Positions 1 to 12,731 of a DNA stretch of 41,044 nucleotides are shown here, piece after piece. The DNA is taken from contig JASBSS010000002.1 in NCBI GenBank assembly GCA_030148805.1, forward strand, positions 1 to 41,044, given 5' to 3'. The notes under the pieces are model-generated. The model did no database searches. It was not told the DNA's origin and worked only from the letters and a program-made list of their open reading frames with translations. Both the position numbers and the translations under genes were made by a program. The DNA comes from Thiogranum sp. Its GTDB lineage: Bacteria > Pseudomonadota > Gammaproteobacteria > DSM-19610. The stretch's first letter is position 1; every line of letters starts with the position of its first letter.

Positions 1-503
1 GCCAGCCCGACCAGGACTATTTCAACGCGCTCCAGACTGAGGTGAACGACAAGGGCTTCCTCGTCACCAGCACCGAAGACCTGTTCCAGTGGGCCCGCAC
101 CGGTTCGCTGTGGTGGATGACCTTCGGCCTCGCCTGCTGCGCGGTCGAAATGATCCACGTCAACATGCCGCGCTATGACCTCGAGCGCTTCGGCGCCGCC
201 CCGCGCGCTAGCCCGCGCCAGTCCGACGTGATGATCGTAGCGGGCACGCTGTGCAACAAGATGGCGCCCGCGCTGCGCAAGGTCTACGACCAGATGTCGG
301 AGCCGCGCTGGGTGATCTCCATGGGCTCGTGCGCCAATGGCGGCGGTTACTACCATTACTCCTATTCCGTGGTGCGCGGCTGCGACCGTATCGTGCCGGT
401 GGATATCTACGTGCCCGGATGTCCGCCGACGGCCGAGGCGCTGTTGTACGGGATCTTGCAGTTGCAGAACAAGATCCGTCGCACCAACACTATTGCGCGC
501 TGA
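1..503 (+). CDS. nuoB: NADH-quinone oxidoreductase subunit B (5' end cut by window)
   Basis: Subunit of the peripheral arm of respiratory complex I that holds [4Fe-4S] cluster N2, the last cluster before quinone. The reading frame is open from base 3, upstream of the first possible start (GTG at 42), and the residues before it ([13 protein letters not shown]) read like native protein, so the true start lies outside the window. Visible family signatures are [21 protein letters not shown] with the tandem cysteines, then [21 protein letters not shown] and [13 protein letters not shown], which supply the N2 ligands. It is the first visible gene of the nuo operon, 12 bases ahead of nuoC. Identification is secure; only the N-terminus is missing. 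Confidence 0.97.
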   Translation, partial: QPDQDYFNALQTEVNDKGFLVTSTEDLFQWARTGSLWWMTFGLACCAVEMIHVNMPRYDLERFGAAPRASPRQSDVMIVAGTLCNKMAPALRKVYDQMSEPRWVISMGSCANGGGYYHYSYSVVRGCDRIVPVDIYVPGCPPTAEALLYGILQLQNKIRRTNTIAR

Positions 504-515
504 GTAGAGGGGATT

Positions 516-1256
516 ATGTCGACACAGGATCTGCTCGCTCAACTCCGGGAACGCTTCGGCGAGACCCTGCTCGAGGCGCGGCTGGCCGGCGACGAGGTGG
601 GGATCGAAGTCGCGCCCGCCGATCTGCTGGAGACCGCCCGCGCGCTGCGCGACGAAGCGCCGTTTCGCTTCGAACAGTTGGTCGATGTCTGCGGGGTGGA
701 CTACCTGGCCTATGGCGTCAGCGAGTGGGCCACGGATGAGACCACCCGCACCGGCTTCAGCCGCGGCGTCGAGGCCAAGGTGGCCGGGCGGCTGCCGATG
801 CTGGAGGAAGACCTGTCGGTCGAAACACCGCAGCAAGACCGCCGCTTCGCCGCCGTGTACCACTTGTTGTCGGTGAGTCTGAATCAGCGCCTGCGCATCA
901 AGGTGTACGCCCCCGACGAGGCCCTGCCGGTCATCCCCTCGGTGATCGACATCTGGAACGGCGCCGACTGGTTCGAGCGCGAGGCCTTCGATCTGTTTGG
1001 CATCATGTTCTCCGGTCATCCGGATCTGCGCCGGATTCTCACCGACTATGGTTTCATCGGTCACCCCTTCCGCAAGGATTTCCCCTTGAGCGGCAACGTC
1101 GAGGTCATCTATGACGCGGAGAAACAGCGGGTGGTCTATCAGCCGGTGAGTATCGAGCCGCGGGTGCTGGTGCCGCGGGTGATCCGCGCCGAGGACGCCG
1201 CCGAGGCCGGCGGCACGCTGGAGGCCAGTGTGGCCAAAGAGGCGCAGGATGCCTGA
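516..1256 (+). CDS. nuoC: NADH-quinone oxidoreductase subunit C
   Basis: The 30-kDa-type subunit of complex I, which packs against NuoD and NuoB in the peripheral arm; it binds no cofactor. The 246-residue product contains the family block with [38 protein letters not shown] (about residues 142-180), followed by [15 protein letters not shown] at 516 follows an AGAGGGG ribosome binding site. It is a separate protein, not the NuoCD fusion of E. coli. Its last codons overlap nuoD by 8 bases, suggesting coupled translation. The acidic 30-residue tail after residue 215 is typical of the non-fused form. Confidence 0.96.
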   Translation: MSTQDLLAQLRERFGETLLEARLAGDEVGIEVAPADLLETARALRDEAPFRFEQLVDVCGVDYLAYGVSEWATDETTRTGFSRGVEAKVAGRLPMLEEDLSVETPQQDRRFAAVYHLLSVSLNQRLRIKVYAPDEALPVIPSVIDIWNGADWFEREAFDLFGIMFSGHPDLRRILTDYGFIGHPFRKDFPLSGNVEVIYDAEKQRVVYQPVSIEPRVLVPRVIRAEDAAEAGGTLEASVAKEAQDA

Positions 1257-2502
1257 AATACGCAACTACACCCTGAATTTCGGGCCGCAGCACCCGGCCG
1301 CGCACGGCGTCCTGCGCCTGGTGCTGGAGTTGGACGGCGAGGTGGTGCAGCGCGCCGACCCGCACATCGGCCTGTTGCACCGTGCCACCGAGAAGCTCGC
1401 CGAGAGCAAGCCCTACAACCAGAGCATCGGCTACATGGACCGGCTCGATTACGTCTCCATGATGTGCAACGAGCACGGCTATGTCATGGCGATCGAAAAG
1501 CTGCTGGGCGTCGAGGTGCCCGAGCGGGCGCAATACATCCGCGTCATGTTCGACGAGATCACGCGTATCCTCAATCACCTGCTGTGGCTGGGCGCGCACG
1601 GCCTGGACATCGGCGCCATGACCGCGTTCCTCTACACCTTCCGCGAGCGCGAGGACCTGATGGACTGCTACGAAGCGGTTTCCGGCGCCCGCTTGCATGC
1701 AACTTATTACCGGCCCGGCGGTGTTTACCGCGATCTGCCCGAGCGCATGCCGCAGTATCAGGAATCGCGCTGGCACGACGAGGACGACGTGCGCCGCTTG
1801 AACCGCAACCGGCAGGGTTCGCTGCTGGATTTCATCGACGACTTCACGGAGCGCTTCCCCGGCTGCGTGGATGAATATGAAACCCTGTTGACCGACAACC
1901 GCATCTGGAAGCAGCGTACCGTCGGGATCGGCGTGGTCTCGCCCGAGCGTGCGTTGCAGCTGGGGATGACCGGCCCGATGCTGCGCGGTTCCGGCATCGC
2001 CTGGGACCTGCGCAAGAAACAGCCCTATGAAGTCTACGCGAAGATGGATTTCGACATCCCGGTCGGTGTCAACGGCGATTGCTACGATCGCTATCTGGTG
2101 CGTATCGAGGAGATGCGCCAGTCCAATCGCATCGTCAAACAGTGCGTCGACTGGCTGCGCGCCAACCCCGGCCCGGTGATCAGCGACGATCGTAAAGTGG
2201 CGCCGCCGGCGCGCGAGGAAATGAAGCAGGACATGGAGGCGTTGATCCATCACTTCAAACTGTTCACCGAGGGTTATTGCGTGCCCGAGGGCGAGGTCTA
2301 CGCGGCGCTCGAGCACCCCAAGGGCGAGTTCGGCGTGTATCTGATTTCCGATGGCGCCAACAAACCCTATCGGGTGAAGATCCGCGCGCCGGGCTTTGCC
2401 CATCTCTCGGCGCTCAACGAAATGTCGCGCGGTCACATGCTGGCCGACGTGGTGGCGATCATCGGCACCCAGGACATCGTCTTTGGCGAGGTGGACCGAT
2501 GA
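1249..2502 (+). CDS. nuoD: NADH-quinone oxidoreductase subunit D
   Basis: The 49-kDa subunit of complex I, derived from a [NiFe]-hydrogenase large subunit; with NuoB it forms the quinone reduction site. The 417-residue product starts [20 protein letters not shown], with the conserved GPQHPAAHG quinone-cavity loop at residues 12-20, and continues with HRATEKLAE and [17 protein letters not shown] chose ATG 1249, not GTG 1228, because the product then begins exactly where the family begins and overlaps nuoC by only 8 bases. The stop overlaps the nuoE start (ATGA). Hydrogenase nickel-binding cysteines are absent, as expected for NuoD. Confidence 0.97.
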   Translation: MPEIRNYTLNFGPQHPAAHGVLRLVLELDGEVVQRADPHIGLLHRATEKLAESKPYNQSIGYMDRLDYVSMMCNEHGYVMAIEKLLGVEVPERAQYIRVMFDEITRILNHLLWLGAHGLDIGAMTAFLYTFREREDLMDCYEAVSGARLHATYYRPGGVYRDLPERMPQYQESRWHDEDDVRRLNRNRQGSLLDFIDDFTERFPGCVDEYETLLTDNRIWKQRTVGIGVVSPERALQLGMTGPMLRGSGIAWDLRKKQPYEVYAKMDFDIPVGVNGDCYDRYLVRIEEMRQSNRIVKQCVDWLRANPGPVISDDRKVAPPAREEMKQDMEALIHHFKLFTEGYCVPEGEVYAALEHPKGEFGVYLISDGANKPYRVKIRAPGFAHLSALNEMSRGHMLADVVAIIGTQDIVFGEVDR

Positions 2503-2993
2503 GCAGTACCGAAACCTACGAGATTCCGGCCAGCGTGCGCGCCGAGATCGATCACTGGGTGGCCAAGTATCCGCCCGAGGAAAAACAATCGGCGGTGCTC
2601 TCGGCGCTACAGGCTGTGCAGCACCTGGAGGGTTATGTCAGCGTGGCGCAAATGGACGCCGTGGCGGCCTATCTCGACATGCCGCCGGTCTCGGTCTATG
2701 AGGTGGCTTCCTTTTATTCGATGATCGAAACCCAGCCGGTGGGGCGCAACACCGTCGCCTTCTGCAACAACATCTCCTGCATGCTCTGCGGGGCCGACGA
2801 GTTGATCGCGCACGTGGAGAACAAACTGGGCATCAAACTTGGGGAATCGACCGCGGACGGCCGCATCTATCTCAAGGCCGAGGAGGAGTGCCTGGCCGCC
2901 TGTGTCGGCGCGCCGATGATGACCGTCAACGGCCACTATCACGAGAATCTGACCATCGAGACGGTGGACAGCATTCTCGACGGGTTGGAGTAA
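2499..2993 (+). CDS. nuoE: NADH-quinone oxidoreductase subunit E
   Basis: The 24-kDa subunit of the NADH dehydrogenase module of complex I, a thioredoxin-fold protein holding [2Fe-2S] cluster N1a. Ligands are visible as C89-x4-C94 and C131-x3-C135 in the 164-residue product, which fits the family length. ATG 2499 overlaps the nuoD stop in an ATGA arrangement. It lies just before nuoF, its direct structural partner. Everything matches the family. Confidence 0.97.
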   Translation: MSSTETYEIPASVRAEIDHWVAKYPPEEKQSAVLSALQAVQHLEGYVSVAQMDAVAAYLDMPPVSVYEVASFYSMIETQPVGRNTVAFCNNISCMLCGADELIAHVENKLGIKLGESTADGRIYLKAEEECLAACVGAPMMTVNGHYHENLTIETVDSILDGLE

Positions 2994-2995
2994 GC

Positions 2996-4302
<1,307 letters not shown>

Positions 4303-4306
<4 letters not shown>

Positions 4307-6720
4307 GCGCCAAGCCGGAAAGCGTGGCCGAGGACATGCTCAACGTCGTCATCGACGACGTGCCCTATCAGGCGCGCAAGGGGGCGATGATCATCGAGGT
4401 CACGGATGCCAACGACATCAGCGTGCCGCGTTTCTGTTATCACAAGAAACTGCCCATCGCCGCCAACTGCCGCATGTGCATGGTGCAGGTCGAGCAGGGC
4501 GGGCGCATGGCGCCCAAGCCGCTGCCGGCCTGCGCCACGCCGGTGGCCGACGGGATGAAGATCTGGACCCGCAGCGACTACGCGCGCAAAGCGCAGCGCG
4601 CGGTGATGGAATTCCTGCTCATCAACCATCCGCTGGACTGCCCGATCTGCGACCAGGGCGGTGAGTGCGAATTGCAGGACGTCGCCCTGGAATACGGTCG
4701 CGGCGTTTCTCGCTTCAGCGAAAAGAAACGGGTGGTGCCGGAGAAGAATTTCGGCCCGTTGATCGCCTCGGACATGACCCGCTGCATCCATTGCACCCGC
4801 TGCGTCCGCTTCCTGCAACACATCGCCGGGTTCAAGGAGATGGGTGGCATGGGGCGTGGCGAGGATGTCGAGATCGGCACCTACATTCAGCATAACATCG
4901 AATCCGAATTGTCGGGTAACATCATCGACGTTTGCCCGGTGGGCGCGTTAACCTCGCGCCCGTTCCGTTTCAAGGCGCGCGCCTGGGAGATGAACCAGAC
5001 CGCTTCGGTGGCCGCGCACGACTGCATCGGTTCCAACCTCTATCTGCATACCCGCAACGGCACTCTGCTGCGCGCCGTGCCGCGGGAGAACGAGGCGATC
5101 AACGAGGTCTGGCTGTCCGATCGCGACCGTTTCGCCGTCGACGGCATTAACAGTGCCGACCGTCTGGCGGTGCCGATGGTGAAAAAAGCCGACGGCTGGC
5201 GCGAGACGGACTGGGAGGAGGCGTTGCAGATTGCGGCGCAGGGGTTGCGCGAACGGGTTGAACAGCAGGGGCCGAGTCAGCTCGGTATTCTGGTTTCGCC
5301 CAACGCCACGCTGGAGGAAATGAGTCTGGTCGGTCAGTTGGCCGACGGCCTGGGGGTGAACAACCTCGATCATCGCTTGCGTCAAAGCGATTTTCGCGGT
5401 CAGCAGGAACAACCCTTGTTTCCCTATCTGGGGCACAGCCTGGAGGCGTTCGCGCAGCTCGATGCGGTGCTGCTGGTGGGCGCCAATCCGCGCAAGGAAC
5501 AGCCGCTACTCGGTCATCGCCTGCGCCAGGCGGCGGTGGCCGGCGCGCGGGTGATGTTCATCAACGCGGTCGATTTCGAGTACAACTTCCCCATTGCCCA
5601 CAAATCCATCGTGGCGCCCGAACGTATGGTGCAGGCGCTGGCCGGCGTCGCCGCGGCGCTGTTGCAACGGGCCAAGTCGCGGGCGCCGCAGCATCTGCAG
5701 GCCATTATCGAACAGACGTTGCCGAACGCCAGCGAACAGGCGATGGCCGAGAGTCTCAGTGAGGGCTCCCGGAGCGGTATACTGCTGGGCCTCGGCGCCA
5801 GCCTGCACCGGCAGTTCTCCACCCTGCGCGCGCTGGCTGCCCTGGTGGCGGAGCTGAGCGGCGCGACGCTCGGGTTTGTGACCGATGGCGCCAATAGCGC
5901 CGGTGCCTGTCTGGCCGGTGTGCTGCCGCACCGGCGTGCCGGCGGCGCGCCGCGGGAGCAGGCCGGTCTCGACGCGGCCGGCATGCTGAATGAGGCGCGC
6001 AAGAACTATGTGCTGCTGGGTGTCGAACCGGAATTCGACTGTGCCGACGGCGCCGCCGCGCTGGCCGCGCTGGAGCAGGCCGAGTTCGTCGTCGCTCTGA
6101 CGCCTTTTGTCACCGAGCGCATGCGCGAGTATGCCGATGTGCTGCTGCCGGTGAACACTTATGCGGAAACCTCGGGCACCTTCGTCAATGTCGAGGGCGT
6201 ATGGCAGAGTTTCAGTGCCGCGGCGCGCGCGCCCGGCGGCAGCCGTCCCGGATGGAAGGTGTTGCGGGTGCTCGGCAATCTGCTCGAATTACAAGGGTTC
6301 GACGAGGTCTCCTCCGAGCAGGTACGTGACCGGTTGCAAGAGCAGTTGGGCGAGATCGCCGTCAACAACCTGCAGTGCGCGGCGCGTGTCTGGGAAGACG
6401 AGGCGCCGGCCGGCGAGGGTCTGACGCGCGTCGCCTATCTGCCGATTTACGCCGTCGACGGCATTGTGCGCCGCGCCGCGGCGTTGCAGAAAACACCCGA
6501 CGCCGCGGTCGACGCCTTGTGTATACACAGTGCCGACGCGGCCCGCCTCGGGCTGGCCGCGGGGGATCTGGCCGCGGTCTCGGCCAATGGCGCGCAGGCG
6601 AAGCTGCGCGTCGAGATTTCCGAGGCCATCGCCGAAGGCGCCGCGCTGGTGTCGCTGGCAAGAGAAGCCACCCTGGCGCTGGGCGCGCCCGGCGGGCGTA
6701 TACGGATTGTGAAGGGCTAG
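4303..6720 (+). CDS. nuoG: NADH-quinone oxidoreductase subunit G
   Basis: The largest peripheral-arm subunit of complex I, an iron-sulfur protein related to molybdopterin oxidoreductases. The 805-residue product shows the [2Fe-2S] N1b ligands C45, C56, C59 and C77, the N5 set H109-x3-C113-x2-C116-x5-C122, and the N4 set C161-x2-C164-x2-C167 with C211. The extra N7 cysteine set found in E. coli-like NuoG (CxxCxxxCx27C, after N4) is not seen. Residues from about 230 form the molybdopterin-oxidoreductase-like domain, which has no cofactor role in complex I. ATG 4303 overlaps the nuoF stop. The C-terminal half is the more divergent part, as usual. Confidence 0.96.
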
Positions 6721-6724
6721 CGGC

Positions 6725-7765
6725 ATGGAAGAGAGCGGCATCATCGATTGGATCGTCACCGGCAGCGTGATACTGGCCAAGATTCTGCTCATCGTCGGCC
6801 CGTTGATGCTCGGCGTGGCCTATCTGACGTTTGCCGAGCGCAAGATCATCGGCTATATGCAGATGCGCGTCGGGCCCAATCGCGTCGGCCCGCGCGGCTG
6901 GTTGCAGCCGATCGCCGACGCCGTCAAGCTGCTGATGAAAGAAGTCATCGTACCGACCCGCTCGAATCATTATCTGTTCGTGCTGGCGCCGACGCTGACC
7001 ATCGCCCCGGCGCTGGCCGCGTGGGCGGTGATACCTTTCGACGCCGACACGGTGCTGGCCGATGTCGATGCCAGCCTCCTTTACATACTGGCGCTGACGT
7101 CGGTCGGCGTGTATGGGGTAATCATCGCCGGCTGGGCCTCGAACTCGAAGTACGCGTTTCTCAGCACCATGCGCAGCGCCGCGCAGATCGTGTCGTACGA
7201 AATCGCCATGGGTTTCGCGCTGGTCGGCGTGCTCATGGCCGCCGGCAGCATCAACATCGGCGAAATCGTCGAGGCGCAGCGCGGCAGTTTGCTGCACTGG
7301 TACTGGTTGCCGCTATTGCCGCTGTTTGTCATCTATTTCATCTCCGGCGTGGCCGAGACCAACCGTGCGCCGTTCGACGTGGCCGAGGGCGAGTCGGAGA
7401 TCGTCGCCGGCTTCCACGTGGAATATTCCGGCATGGCCTTCGCGGTGTTCTTCCTGGCCGAATACGCCAACATGATCCTGATCGCGTTTCTGGCGGCGCT
7501 GTTGTTCATGGGCGGCTGGTTGTCGCCGTTCGAGGGCATTCCGGTGTTGGCGCCGATGTTCAACTGGGTGCCCGGTTTGGTCTGGCTGCTGCTCAAGGCC
7601 GGGCTGTTTCTGTTCTTTTATCTCTGGTTCCGCGCCACCTTTCCGCGCTACCGCTACGATCAGATCATGCGGCTGGGGTGGAAGGTATTCATTCCCCTGA
7701 CCATCGTCTGGCTGGTCATCGAGGGCGCGGCCGTGGTCGGCGGGCTCGGCCCCTGGTTCGATTGA
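6725..7765 (+). CDS. nuoH: NADH-quinone oxidoreductase subunit H
   Basis: Membrane subunit of complex I that connects the quinone site to the proton-pumping arm. The 346-residue product is highly hydrophobic with about eight membrane segments. It carries the conserved [26 protein letters not shown] loop (residues about 50-75) and the acidic loop [20 protein letters not shown] (about 212-231), which lines the quinone tunnel. ATG 6725 lies four bases after the nuoG stop. Length and motifs fit the family. Confidence 0.97.
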   Translation: MEESGIIDWIVTGSVILAKILLIVGPLMLGVAYLTFAERKIIGYMQMRVGPNRVGPRGWLQPIADAVKLLMKEVIVPTRSNHYLFVLAPTLTIAPALAAWAVIPFDADTVLADVDASLLYILALTSVGVYGVIIAGWASNSKYAFLSTMRSAAQIVSYEIAMGFALVGVLMAAGSINIGEIVEAQRGSLLHWYWLPLLPLFVIYFISGVAETNRAPFDVAEGESEIVAGFHVEYSGMAFAVFFLAEYANMILIAFLAALLFMGGWLSPFEGIPVLAPMFNWVPGLVWLLLKAGLFLFFYLWFRATFPRYRYDQIMRLGWKVFIPLTIVWLVIEGAAVVGGLGPWFD

Positions 7766-7774
7766 GGCGAAGGC

Positions 7775-8266
7775 ATGTTTCCGACTCTCAGACATTACGT
7801 GAAAAGCCTGTTCCTCTGGGAGCTGCTCAAGGGCATGCGCCTGACCGGACGACATCTGTTTTCGAAAAAGGTTACCGTGCAGTATCCGGAGGAAAAGACG
7901 CCGCAGTCGCCGCGCTTTCGCGGGTTGCACGCGCTGCGCCGCTACCCCAATGGCGAGGAGCGATGCATCGCCTGCAAACTGTGCGAGGCGGTCTGCACGG
8001 CGCTGGCGATCACCATCGAGGCCGAGCCGCGCGCCGACGGCACGCGCCGCACCACGCGCTACGACATCGATTTGTTCAAGTGCATCTACTGCGGTTTTTG
8101 CGAAGAGTCCTGTCCGGTGGACTCCATCGTCGAGACGCGGCAGTTCGAGTACCACTTCGAGAATCGCGGCGAGAACATCATGACCAAGGACCAACTGCTG
8201 GCGATCGGCGACAAGTACGAAAAACAGATCGCCGCGGACCGCGCGGCCGATGCCGCTTACCGCTGA
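7775..8266 (+). CDS. nuoI: NADH-quinone oxidoreductase subunit I
   Basis: Ferredoxin-like subunit of complex I passing electrons to NuoB. In the 163-residue product the two [4Fe-4S] motifs (N6a and N6b) are C64-x2-C67-x2-C70-x3-C74 ([11 protein letters not shown]) and C103-x2-C106-x2-C109-x3-C113 ([11 protein letters not shown]). The N-terminal amphipathic helix ([19 protein letters not shown]) anchors the protein to the membrane. ATG 7775 follows GAGGCGAAGG. The length is normal. Confidence 0.97.
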   Translation: MFPTLRHYVKSLFLWELLKGMRLTGRHLFSKKVTVQYPEEKTPQSPRFRGLHALRRYPNGEERCIACKLCEAVCTALAITIEAEPRADGTRRTTRYDIDLFKCIYCGFCEESCPVDSIVETRQFEYHFENRGENIMTKDQLLAIGDKYEKQIAADRAADAAYR

Positions 8267-8287
8267 GGGACAGGCCTGGATTGACCC

Positions 8288-8911
8288 ATGAGCTTTGAGA
8301 GACTGGTTTTTTATACCTTCGCCGCGATTCTGGTGTACGCCGCCACCCGCGTGATCACGGTGCGCAACCCGGTGCACGCCGCGCTGCACCTGGTGCTGGC
8401 CTTTTTCACCTGCGCCGGCCTGTGGCTGTTGCTGGAGGCCGAGTTTCTCGCCATCACCCTGGTGCTGGTGTATGTCGGCGCGGTCATGGTGTTGTTCCTG
8501 TTCGTGGTGATGATGCTGGACATCAACCTGGCCTCGCTCAAGGCGGGTTTCGTGCGCTACCTGCCGGTCGGCGCGACGGTGGCCGCGCTGATGCTGTTGG
8601 AGATGATTCTGGTGCTCAAGAGCAAGGGCTTCGATGCCGCCAGCATGCCGCCGCCGGTGCGCCACGCGGCCGACTACAGCAACACCCGCGAGCTCGGCAG
8701 CGTGCTGTACACCGATTATGTCTATCCGTTCGAGATCGCCGCGGTGATTCTGGTGGTGGCGATCATCGCCGCCATCGCGCTGACGCTGCGCAAGCGCGGC
8801 GAGAGCAAGATGCAGAACCCCGCCGAGCAGGTCAAGGTGCGGCGCGAGGACCGCGTGCGACTGGTCAAGATGGCGGCGGAAACCCGCAAGCCCGCGGAGA
8901 GCGAGGACTGA
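8288..8911 (+). CDS. nuoJ: NADH-quinone oxidoreductase subunit J
   Basis: Membrane-arm subunit of complex I with about five hydrophobic segments in 207 residues. The family pattern [53 protein letters not shown] (residues about 26-78) includes the conserved EFLA and [16 protein letters not shown] stretch. The charged C-terminal tail (residues about 170-207) is cytoplasmic and poorly conserved. The stop is two bases ahead of nuoK. Identification is secure. Confidence 0.96.
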   Translation: MSFERLVFYTFAAILVYAATRVITVRNPVHAALHLVLAFFTCAGLWLLLEAEFLAITLVLVYVGAVMVLFLFVVMMLDINLASLKAGFVRYLPVGATVAALMLLEMILVLKSKGFDAASMPPPVRHAADYSNTRELGSVLYTDYVYPFEIAAVILVVAIIAAIALTLRKRGESKMQNPAEQVKVRREDRVRLVKMAAETRKPAESED

Positions 8912-8913
8912 TC

Positions 8914-9216
8914 ATGGTGCTGGCAGACTTCCTGATACTGGGCGCGGTGCTGTTCGGCCTGAGCGTGGCGGGCATTTTCATCAATCGCAAGAACGTCATC
9001 ATCCTGCTGATGGCCATCGAGCTGATGCTGCTGGCGGTGAACATGAACTTCATCGCCTTTTCGCATTTCCTGGGCGACATCTCTGGGCAGGTGTTCGTGT
9101 TTTTCATCCTCACGGTGGCGGCGGCCGAGTCGGCCATCGGGCTGGCGATCCTGGTGGTGCTGTTTCGCAACCGCCATACCATCAACGTCGAGGAACTCGA
9201 CAGCATGAAGGGCTAG
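8914..9216 (+). CDS. nuoK: NADH-quinone oxidoreductase subunit K
   Basis: Small membrane subunit of complex I, homologous to MrpC antiporter subunits. The 100-residue product has three transmembrane helices with two buried glutamates, one in [13 protein letters not shown] and one in [12 protein letters not shown], both needed for proton transfer in the family. ATG 8914 lies two bases after the nuoJ stop and gives the standard length; a much longer open frame upstream is only overlap with nuoJ. The nuoL GTG start follows four bases after the stop. Confidence 0.97.
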   Translation: MVLADFLILGAVLFGLSVAGIFINRKNVIILLMAIELMLLAVNMNFIAFSHFLGDISGQVFVFFILTVAAAESAIGLAILVVLFRNRHTINVEELDSMKG

Positions 9217-9220
9217 GGCA

Positions 9221-11182
9221 GTGGAGACGGTCTATCTCGCTATTGTACTCGCGCCGCTGCTGGGCGCGATTGTCGCCGGTCTGTTCGGGCGCCTGATCGG
9301 GCGGCGCGGCGCGCACTGGGTGACCATCCTGGGCGTGGCGACCTCGTTCGTGCTGTCGCTGTATGTCTTCAAGTACATGGTGATCGACGGTAACCCGGCG
9401 TTCAACGGTTCGGTCTACACCTGGCTGGTGACCGACGGCATCCGCATGGAGGTCGGCTTCCTGGTCGACCGGCTGACGACCCTGATGCTGCTGGTGGTGA
9501 CCTTCGTGTCGCTGATGGTGCACATCTACACCATCGGTTACATGCACGACGATCCGGGTTACCAGAGGTTCTTCAGCTACATCGCCCTGTTCACCTTCGC
9601 CATGCTGATGCTGGTGATGTCGAACAACTTCCTGCAGCTGTTCTTCGGCTGGGAGGCGGTCGGGCTGGTGTCCTATCTGCTGATCGGCTTCTGGTACAAA
9701 AAGCCGACCGCGATCTATGCCAACCTCAAGGCCTTCCTGGTCAACCGGGTCGGCGATTTCGGTTTTCTGCTGGGTATCGCCGCGGTGGTGCTGTATTTCA
9801 ATACGCTGGATTACGCCGAGGTCTTCAGCGTGGCGCCGTCCATGGCCGACGCCACGATCGAGATCATCCCCGGCGTGCAGGGGTCGGCGATGACGGTGAT
9901 CTGCATCCTGCTGTTCATCGGCGCCATGGGCAAGTCGGCCCAGGTGCCGTTGCACGTGTGGCTGCCCGATTCGATGGAAGGCCCGACGCCCATCTCGGCG
10001 CTGATCCACGCCGCCACCATGGTGACGGCCGGTATTTTCATGGTGGCGCGGATGTCGCCGCTGTTCGAGCTGTCCGAGACCGCGCTCAGCTTCGTGCTGG
10101 TGATCGGTTCCATCACGGCGCTGTTCATGGGCCTGCTCGGCCTGGTGCAGAACGACATCAAGCGCGTGGTGGCTTACTCGACCTTGTCCCAGCTCGGTTA
10201 CATGACCGTGGCGCTGGGGGTCTCGGCTTATTCCGCCGGGATTTTCCATCTCATGACCCACGCCTTCTTCAAGGCGCTGTTGTTCCTGGCCGCCGGCTCG
10301 GTGATCATCGCCATGCACCACGAACAGGACATCCGCAAAATGGGCGGCCTGCGCCGCTACCTGCCGGTCACCTACTGGACCTCGCTGATCGGGTCGCTGG
10401 CGCTGATCGGTTTTCCGGGTTTCGCCGGCTTCTTTTCCAAGGACACCATCATCGAGGCGGTGTACGCCTCGCACATCGCCGGCGCCGGCATCGCCTATGT
10501 GGCGGTGCTGATCGGCGTGTTCGTCACCGCCCTCTACAGCTTCCGCATGTTCTTCCTGGTGTTCCACACCGAGGAGCGCTTCGACGCGCGCACCCGCTCG
10601 CACCTGCACGAGCCGCCGGCGGTGGTGACCGTGCCGCTGATCCTGCTGGCGATTCCGTCGCTGTTGGCGGGCTACTGGATCGACCCGGTGGTCTTTGGCG
10701 ACTATTTCGGCGACGCCATCCAGGTCGCTGCGGCGCACGACGTGATCGGGCATCTGGCGGCCGACTATCACGGCGCCTGGGGCTTCATTCTGCACGGCCT
10801 GATGGCGCCGGCCTTCTGGCTGGCGATGGCCGGGCTGATCACCGCCTGGTACATCTATACCCAGAATCGCGCCATCGCCGGACGGGCGGCCGAGCGCTTT
10901 CGTGGCCTATACCGCGTTCTGCAGAACAAGTACGGCTTCGACCGCTTCAACGAGGTCTTCTTCGCCGGCGGCGCCCGCGGCACCGGCTGGACCCTGTGGA
11001 AGCTGGGCGATGTGCTGATCATCGACGGCCTGCTGGTCAACGGCAGCGCCAGGCTGGTCGGCTGGTTGTCCGGGATCGTGCGCCACGTGCAGTCGGGCTA
11101 TCTGTACCACTACGCGTTCAGCATGATCATCGGTCTGTTGCTGCTGTTGAGCTGGTTCGTCTGGTTCGCGCCGACACAATAA
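9221..11182 (+). CDS. nuoL: NADH-quinone oxidoreductase subunit L
   Basis: Distal antiporter-like proton-pumping subunit of complex I. The 653-residue product has about sixteen membrane segments. Key features are the pumping glutamate in LFFGWEAVGLVSYLLIG (about residue 144), the lysine in MGKSAQVPLHVWLPDSMEGPTP (about residue 232), and the C-terminal region containing the long lateral helix. Translation starts at GTG 9221. A 30-base gap containing an AAGGAT binding site separates it from nuoM. The family match is clear. Confidence 0.97.
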   Translation: METVYLAIVLAPLLGAIVAGLFGRLIGRRGAHWVTILGVATSFVLSLYVFKYMVIDGNPAFNGSVYTWLVTDGIRMEVGFLVDRLTTLMLLVVTFVSLMVHIYTIGYMHDDPGYQRFFSYIALFTFAMLMLVMSNNFLQLFFGWEAVGLVSYLLIGFWYKKPTAIYANLKAFLVNRVGDFGFLLGIAAVVLYFNTLDYAEVFSVAPSMADATIEIIPGVQGSAMTVICILLFIGAMGKSAQVPLHVWLPDSMEGPTPISALIHAATMVTAGIFMVARMSPLFELSETALSFVLVIGSITALFMGLLGLVQNDIKRVVAYSTLSQLGYMTVALGVSAYSAGIFHLMTHAFFKALLFLAAGSVIIAMHHEQDIRKMGGLRRYLPVTYWTSLIGSLALIGFPGFAGFFSKDTIIEAVYASHIAGAGIAYVAVLIGVFVTALYSFRMFFLVFHTEERFDARTRSHLHEPPAVVTVPLILLAIPSLLAGYWIDPVVFGDYFGDAIQVAAAHDVIGHLAADYHGAWGFILHGLMAPAFWLAMAGLITAWYIYTQNRAIAGRAAERFRGLYRVLQNKYGFDRFNEVFFAGGARGTGWTLWKLGDVLIIDGLLVNGSARLVGWLSGIVRHVQSGYLYHYAFSMIIGLLLLLSWFVWFAPTQ

Positions 11183-11212
11183 CAATGCTATCTGTCACCC
11201 AAGGATAACTGG

Positions 11213-12721
11213 ATGAGTGGTTTGCCGTTGCTCAGTTTCGTCGTCTGGCTGCCGATCCTCGGCGGTCTGCTGGTGCTGGCCCTGAGCGAGCGCGTCAACC
11301 CGCGCCCGGTGGCCCTGGCCGTGGCGATGATCACCTTCCTCGTCAGCCTGCTGCTGTATACCGGTTTCGACCAGACGACCGCCGCGATGCAGTTCCAGGA
11401 GAAACTGTCCTGGATCCCGGGCTTCAACGTCTTCTATCACCTTGGCGTGGACGGCATCGCCATGCCGCTGATCATCCTCACCACCTTCACCACCGTGCTG
11501 GTGGTGCTGGCGGGCTGGGAGGTGATCAAGGAGCGCCCGGCCCAGTACCTGGCGGCGTTTCTGATCATGGAAGGCCTGATGAACGGCGTCTTTTCCGCCC
11601 TCGACGCGGTGCTGTTCTATGTCTTCTGGGAGGGGATGCTGATCCCGATGTTCCTGATCATCGGCGTCTGGGGCGGCCCGCGGCGGGTCTACGCCACCAT
11701 CAAGTTCTTCCTCTACACCTTCCTCGGGTCGGTGTTCATGCTGGTGGCGTTGATCTACATGTACACCCAGTCGGGCAGTTTCTCGATTCTCGACTTCCAC
11801 ACCCTGAAACTCGGCATGACCGAGCAGATTCTGATCTTCCTGGCCTTCCTGCTGGCGTTCGCCGTCAAGGTGCCCATGTGGCCGGTGCACACCTGGCTGC
11901 CCGACGCCCACGTCGAGGCGCCCACCGGCGGCTCGGTGATCCTGGCGGCCATCATGCTGAAGATCGGCGGCTATGGCTTCCTGCGCTTCAGCCTGCCGAT
12001 CGCGCCGGATGCCAGCCACGAGCTGGACTGGCTGATCATCTTCATGTCGCTGACCGCGGTGGTCTATATCGGCTTTGTCGCGCTGGTGCAGCAGGACATG
12101 AAGAAACTCATCGCCTATTCGTCGATCGCGCACATGGGCTTTGTCACGCTGGGCATCTTCCTGGTGTTCCCGCTGATGGACGCCAACGCCGGCAGCACCC
12201 AGGGCGCGCTGCTGGGGATGCAGGGCGGCATGATCCAGATGATCTCCCACGGTTTCATTTCCGGCGCGCTGTTTTTATGTGTCGGCGTGCTCTACGACCG
12301 CATGCACAGCCGCCAGATCGACGATTACGGCGGCGTGGTCAACACCATGCCGGTGTTCGCCGCCTTCATGGTGCTGTTCGCCATGGCCAACTCGGGGCTG
12401 CCAGGCACGTCCGGCTTCGTCGGCGAGTTCCTGGTGGTGATCGCCAGCTTCAAGGCCAACGTCTGGTTCGCCGTGCTGGCCTCGACCACTCTGATTCTGG
12501 GCGCCGCCTACAGCCTGTGGCTGGTCAAGCGCGTGGTGTTCGGCGACATCGGCAACGCGCGTGTCGCCCAGTTGCACGACATCAACGGCCGCGAGGCGCT
12601 GATCCTGGGCAGCCTGGCCTTCGTGGTGCTGTTGTTCGGCCTGTGGCCGGCACCGCTGGTCGACGTCATGCAGTCGAGTCTCGAAAACCTGGTCGCCCAC
12701 GTGGCGGTGTCGAAACTGTGA
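11213..12721 (+). CDS. nuoM: NADH-quinone oxidoreductase subunit M
   Basis: Antiporter-like proton-pumping subunit of complex I, 502 residues and about fourteen membrane helices. The conserved glutamate sits in [17 protein letters not shown] and the conserved lysine in [34 protein letters not shown] 11213 follows AAGGATAACTGG. It lies between nuoL and nuoN in the canonical order. Confidence 0.97.
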   Translation: MSGLPLLSFVVWLPILGGLLVLALSERVNPRPVALAVAMITFLVSLLLYTGFDQTTAAMQFQEKLSWIPGFNVFYHLGVDGIAMPLIILTTFTTVLVVLAGWEVIKERPAQYLAAFLIMEGLMNGVFSALDAVLFYVFWEGMLIPMFLIIGVWGGPRRVYATIKFFLYTFLGSVFMLVALIYMYTQSGSFSILDFHTLKLGMTEQILIFLAFLLAFAVKVPMWPVHTWLPDAHVEAPTGGSVILAAIMLKIGGYGFLRFSLPIAPDASHELDWLIIFMSLTAVVYIGFVALVQQDMKKLIAYSSIAHMGFVTLGIFLVFPLMDANAGSTQGALLGMQGGMIQMISHGFISGALFLCVGVLYDRMHSRQIDDYGGVVNTMPVFAAFMVLFAMANSGLPGTSGFVGEFLVVIASFKANVWFAVLASTTLILGAAYSLWLVKRVVFGDIGNARVAQLHDINGREALILGSLAFVVLLFGLWPAPLVDVMQSSLENLVAHVAVSKL

Positions 12722-12731
12722 AGGAATGCTG

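Noticed and set aside
1105-2436. Long antisense open frame of 443 codons opposite nuoC-nuoD (with similar ones opposite nuoF, nuoJ, nuoL, nuoM and nuoN)
   Set aside because: GC-rich coding sequence leaves the opposite strand open; the products are low-complexity (His, Gln, Arg, Ala rich) and have no family motif, whereas the + strand genes are certain.
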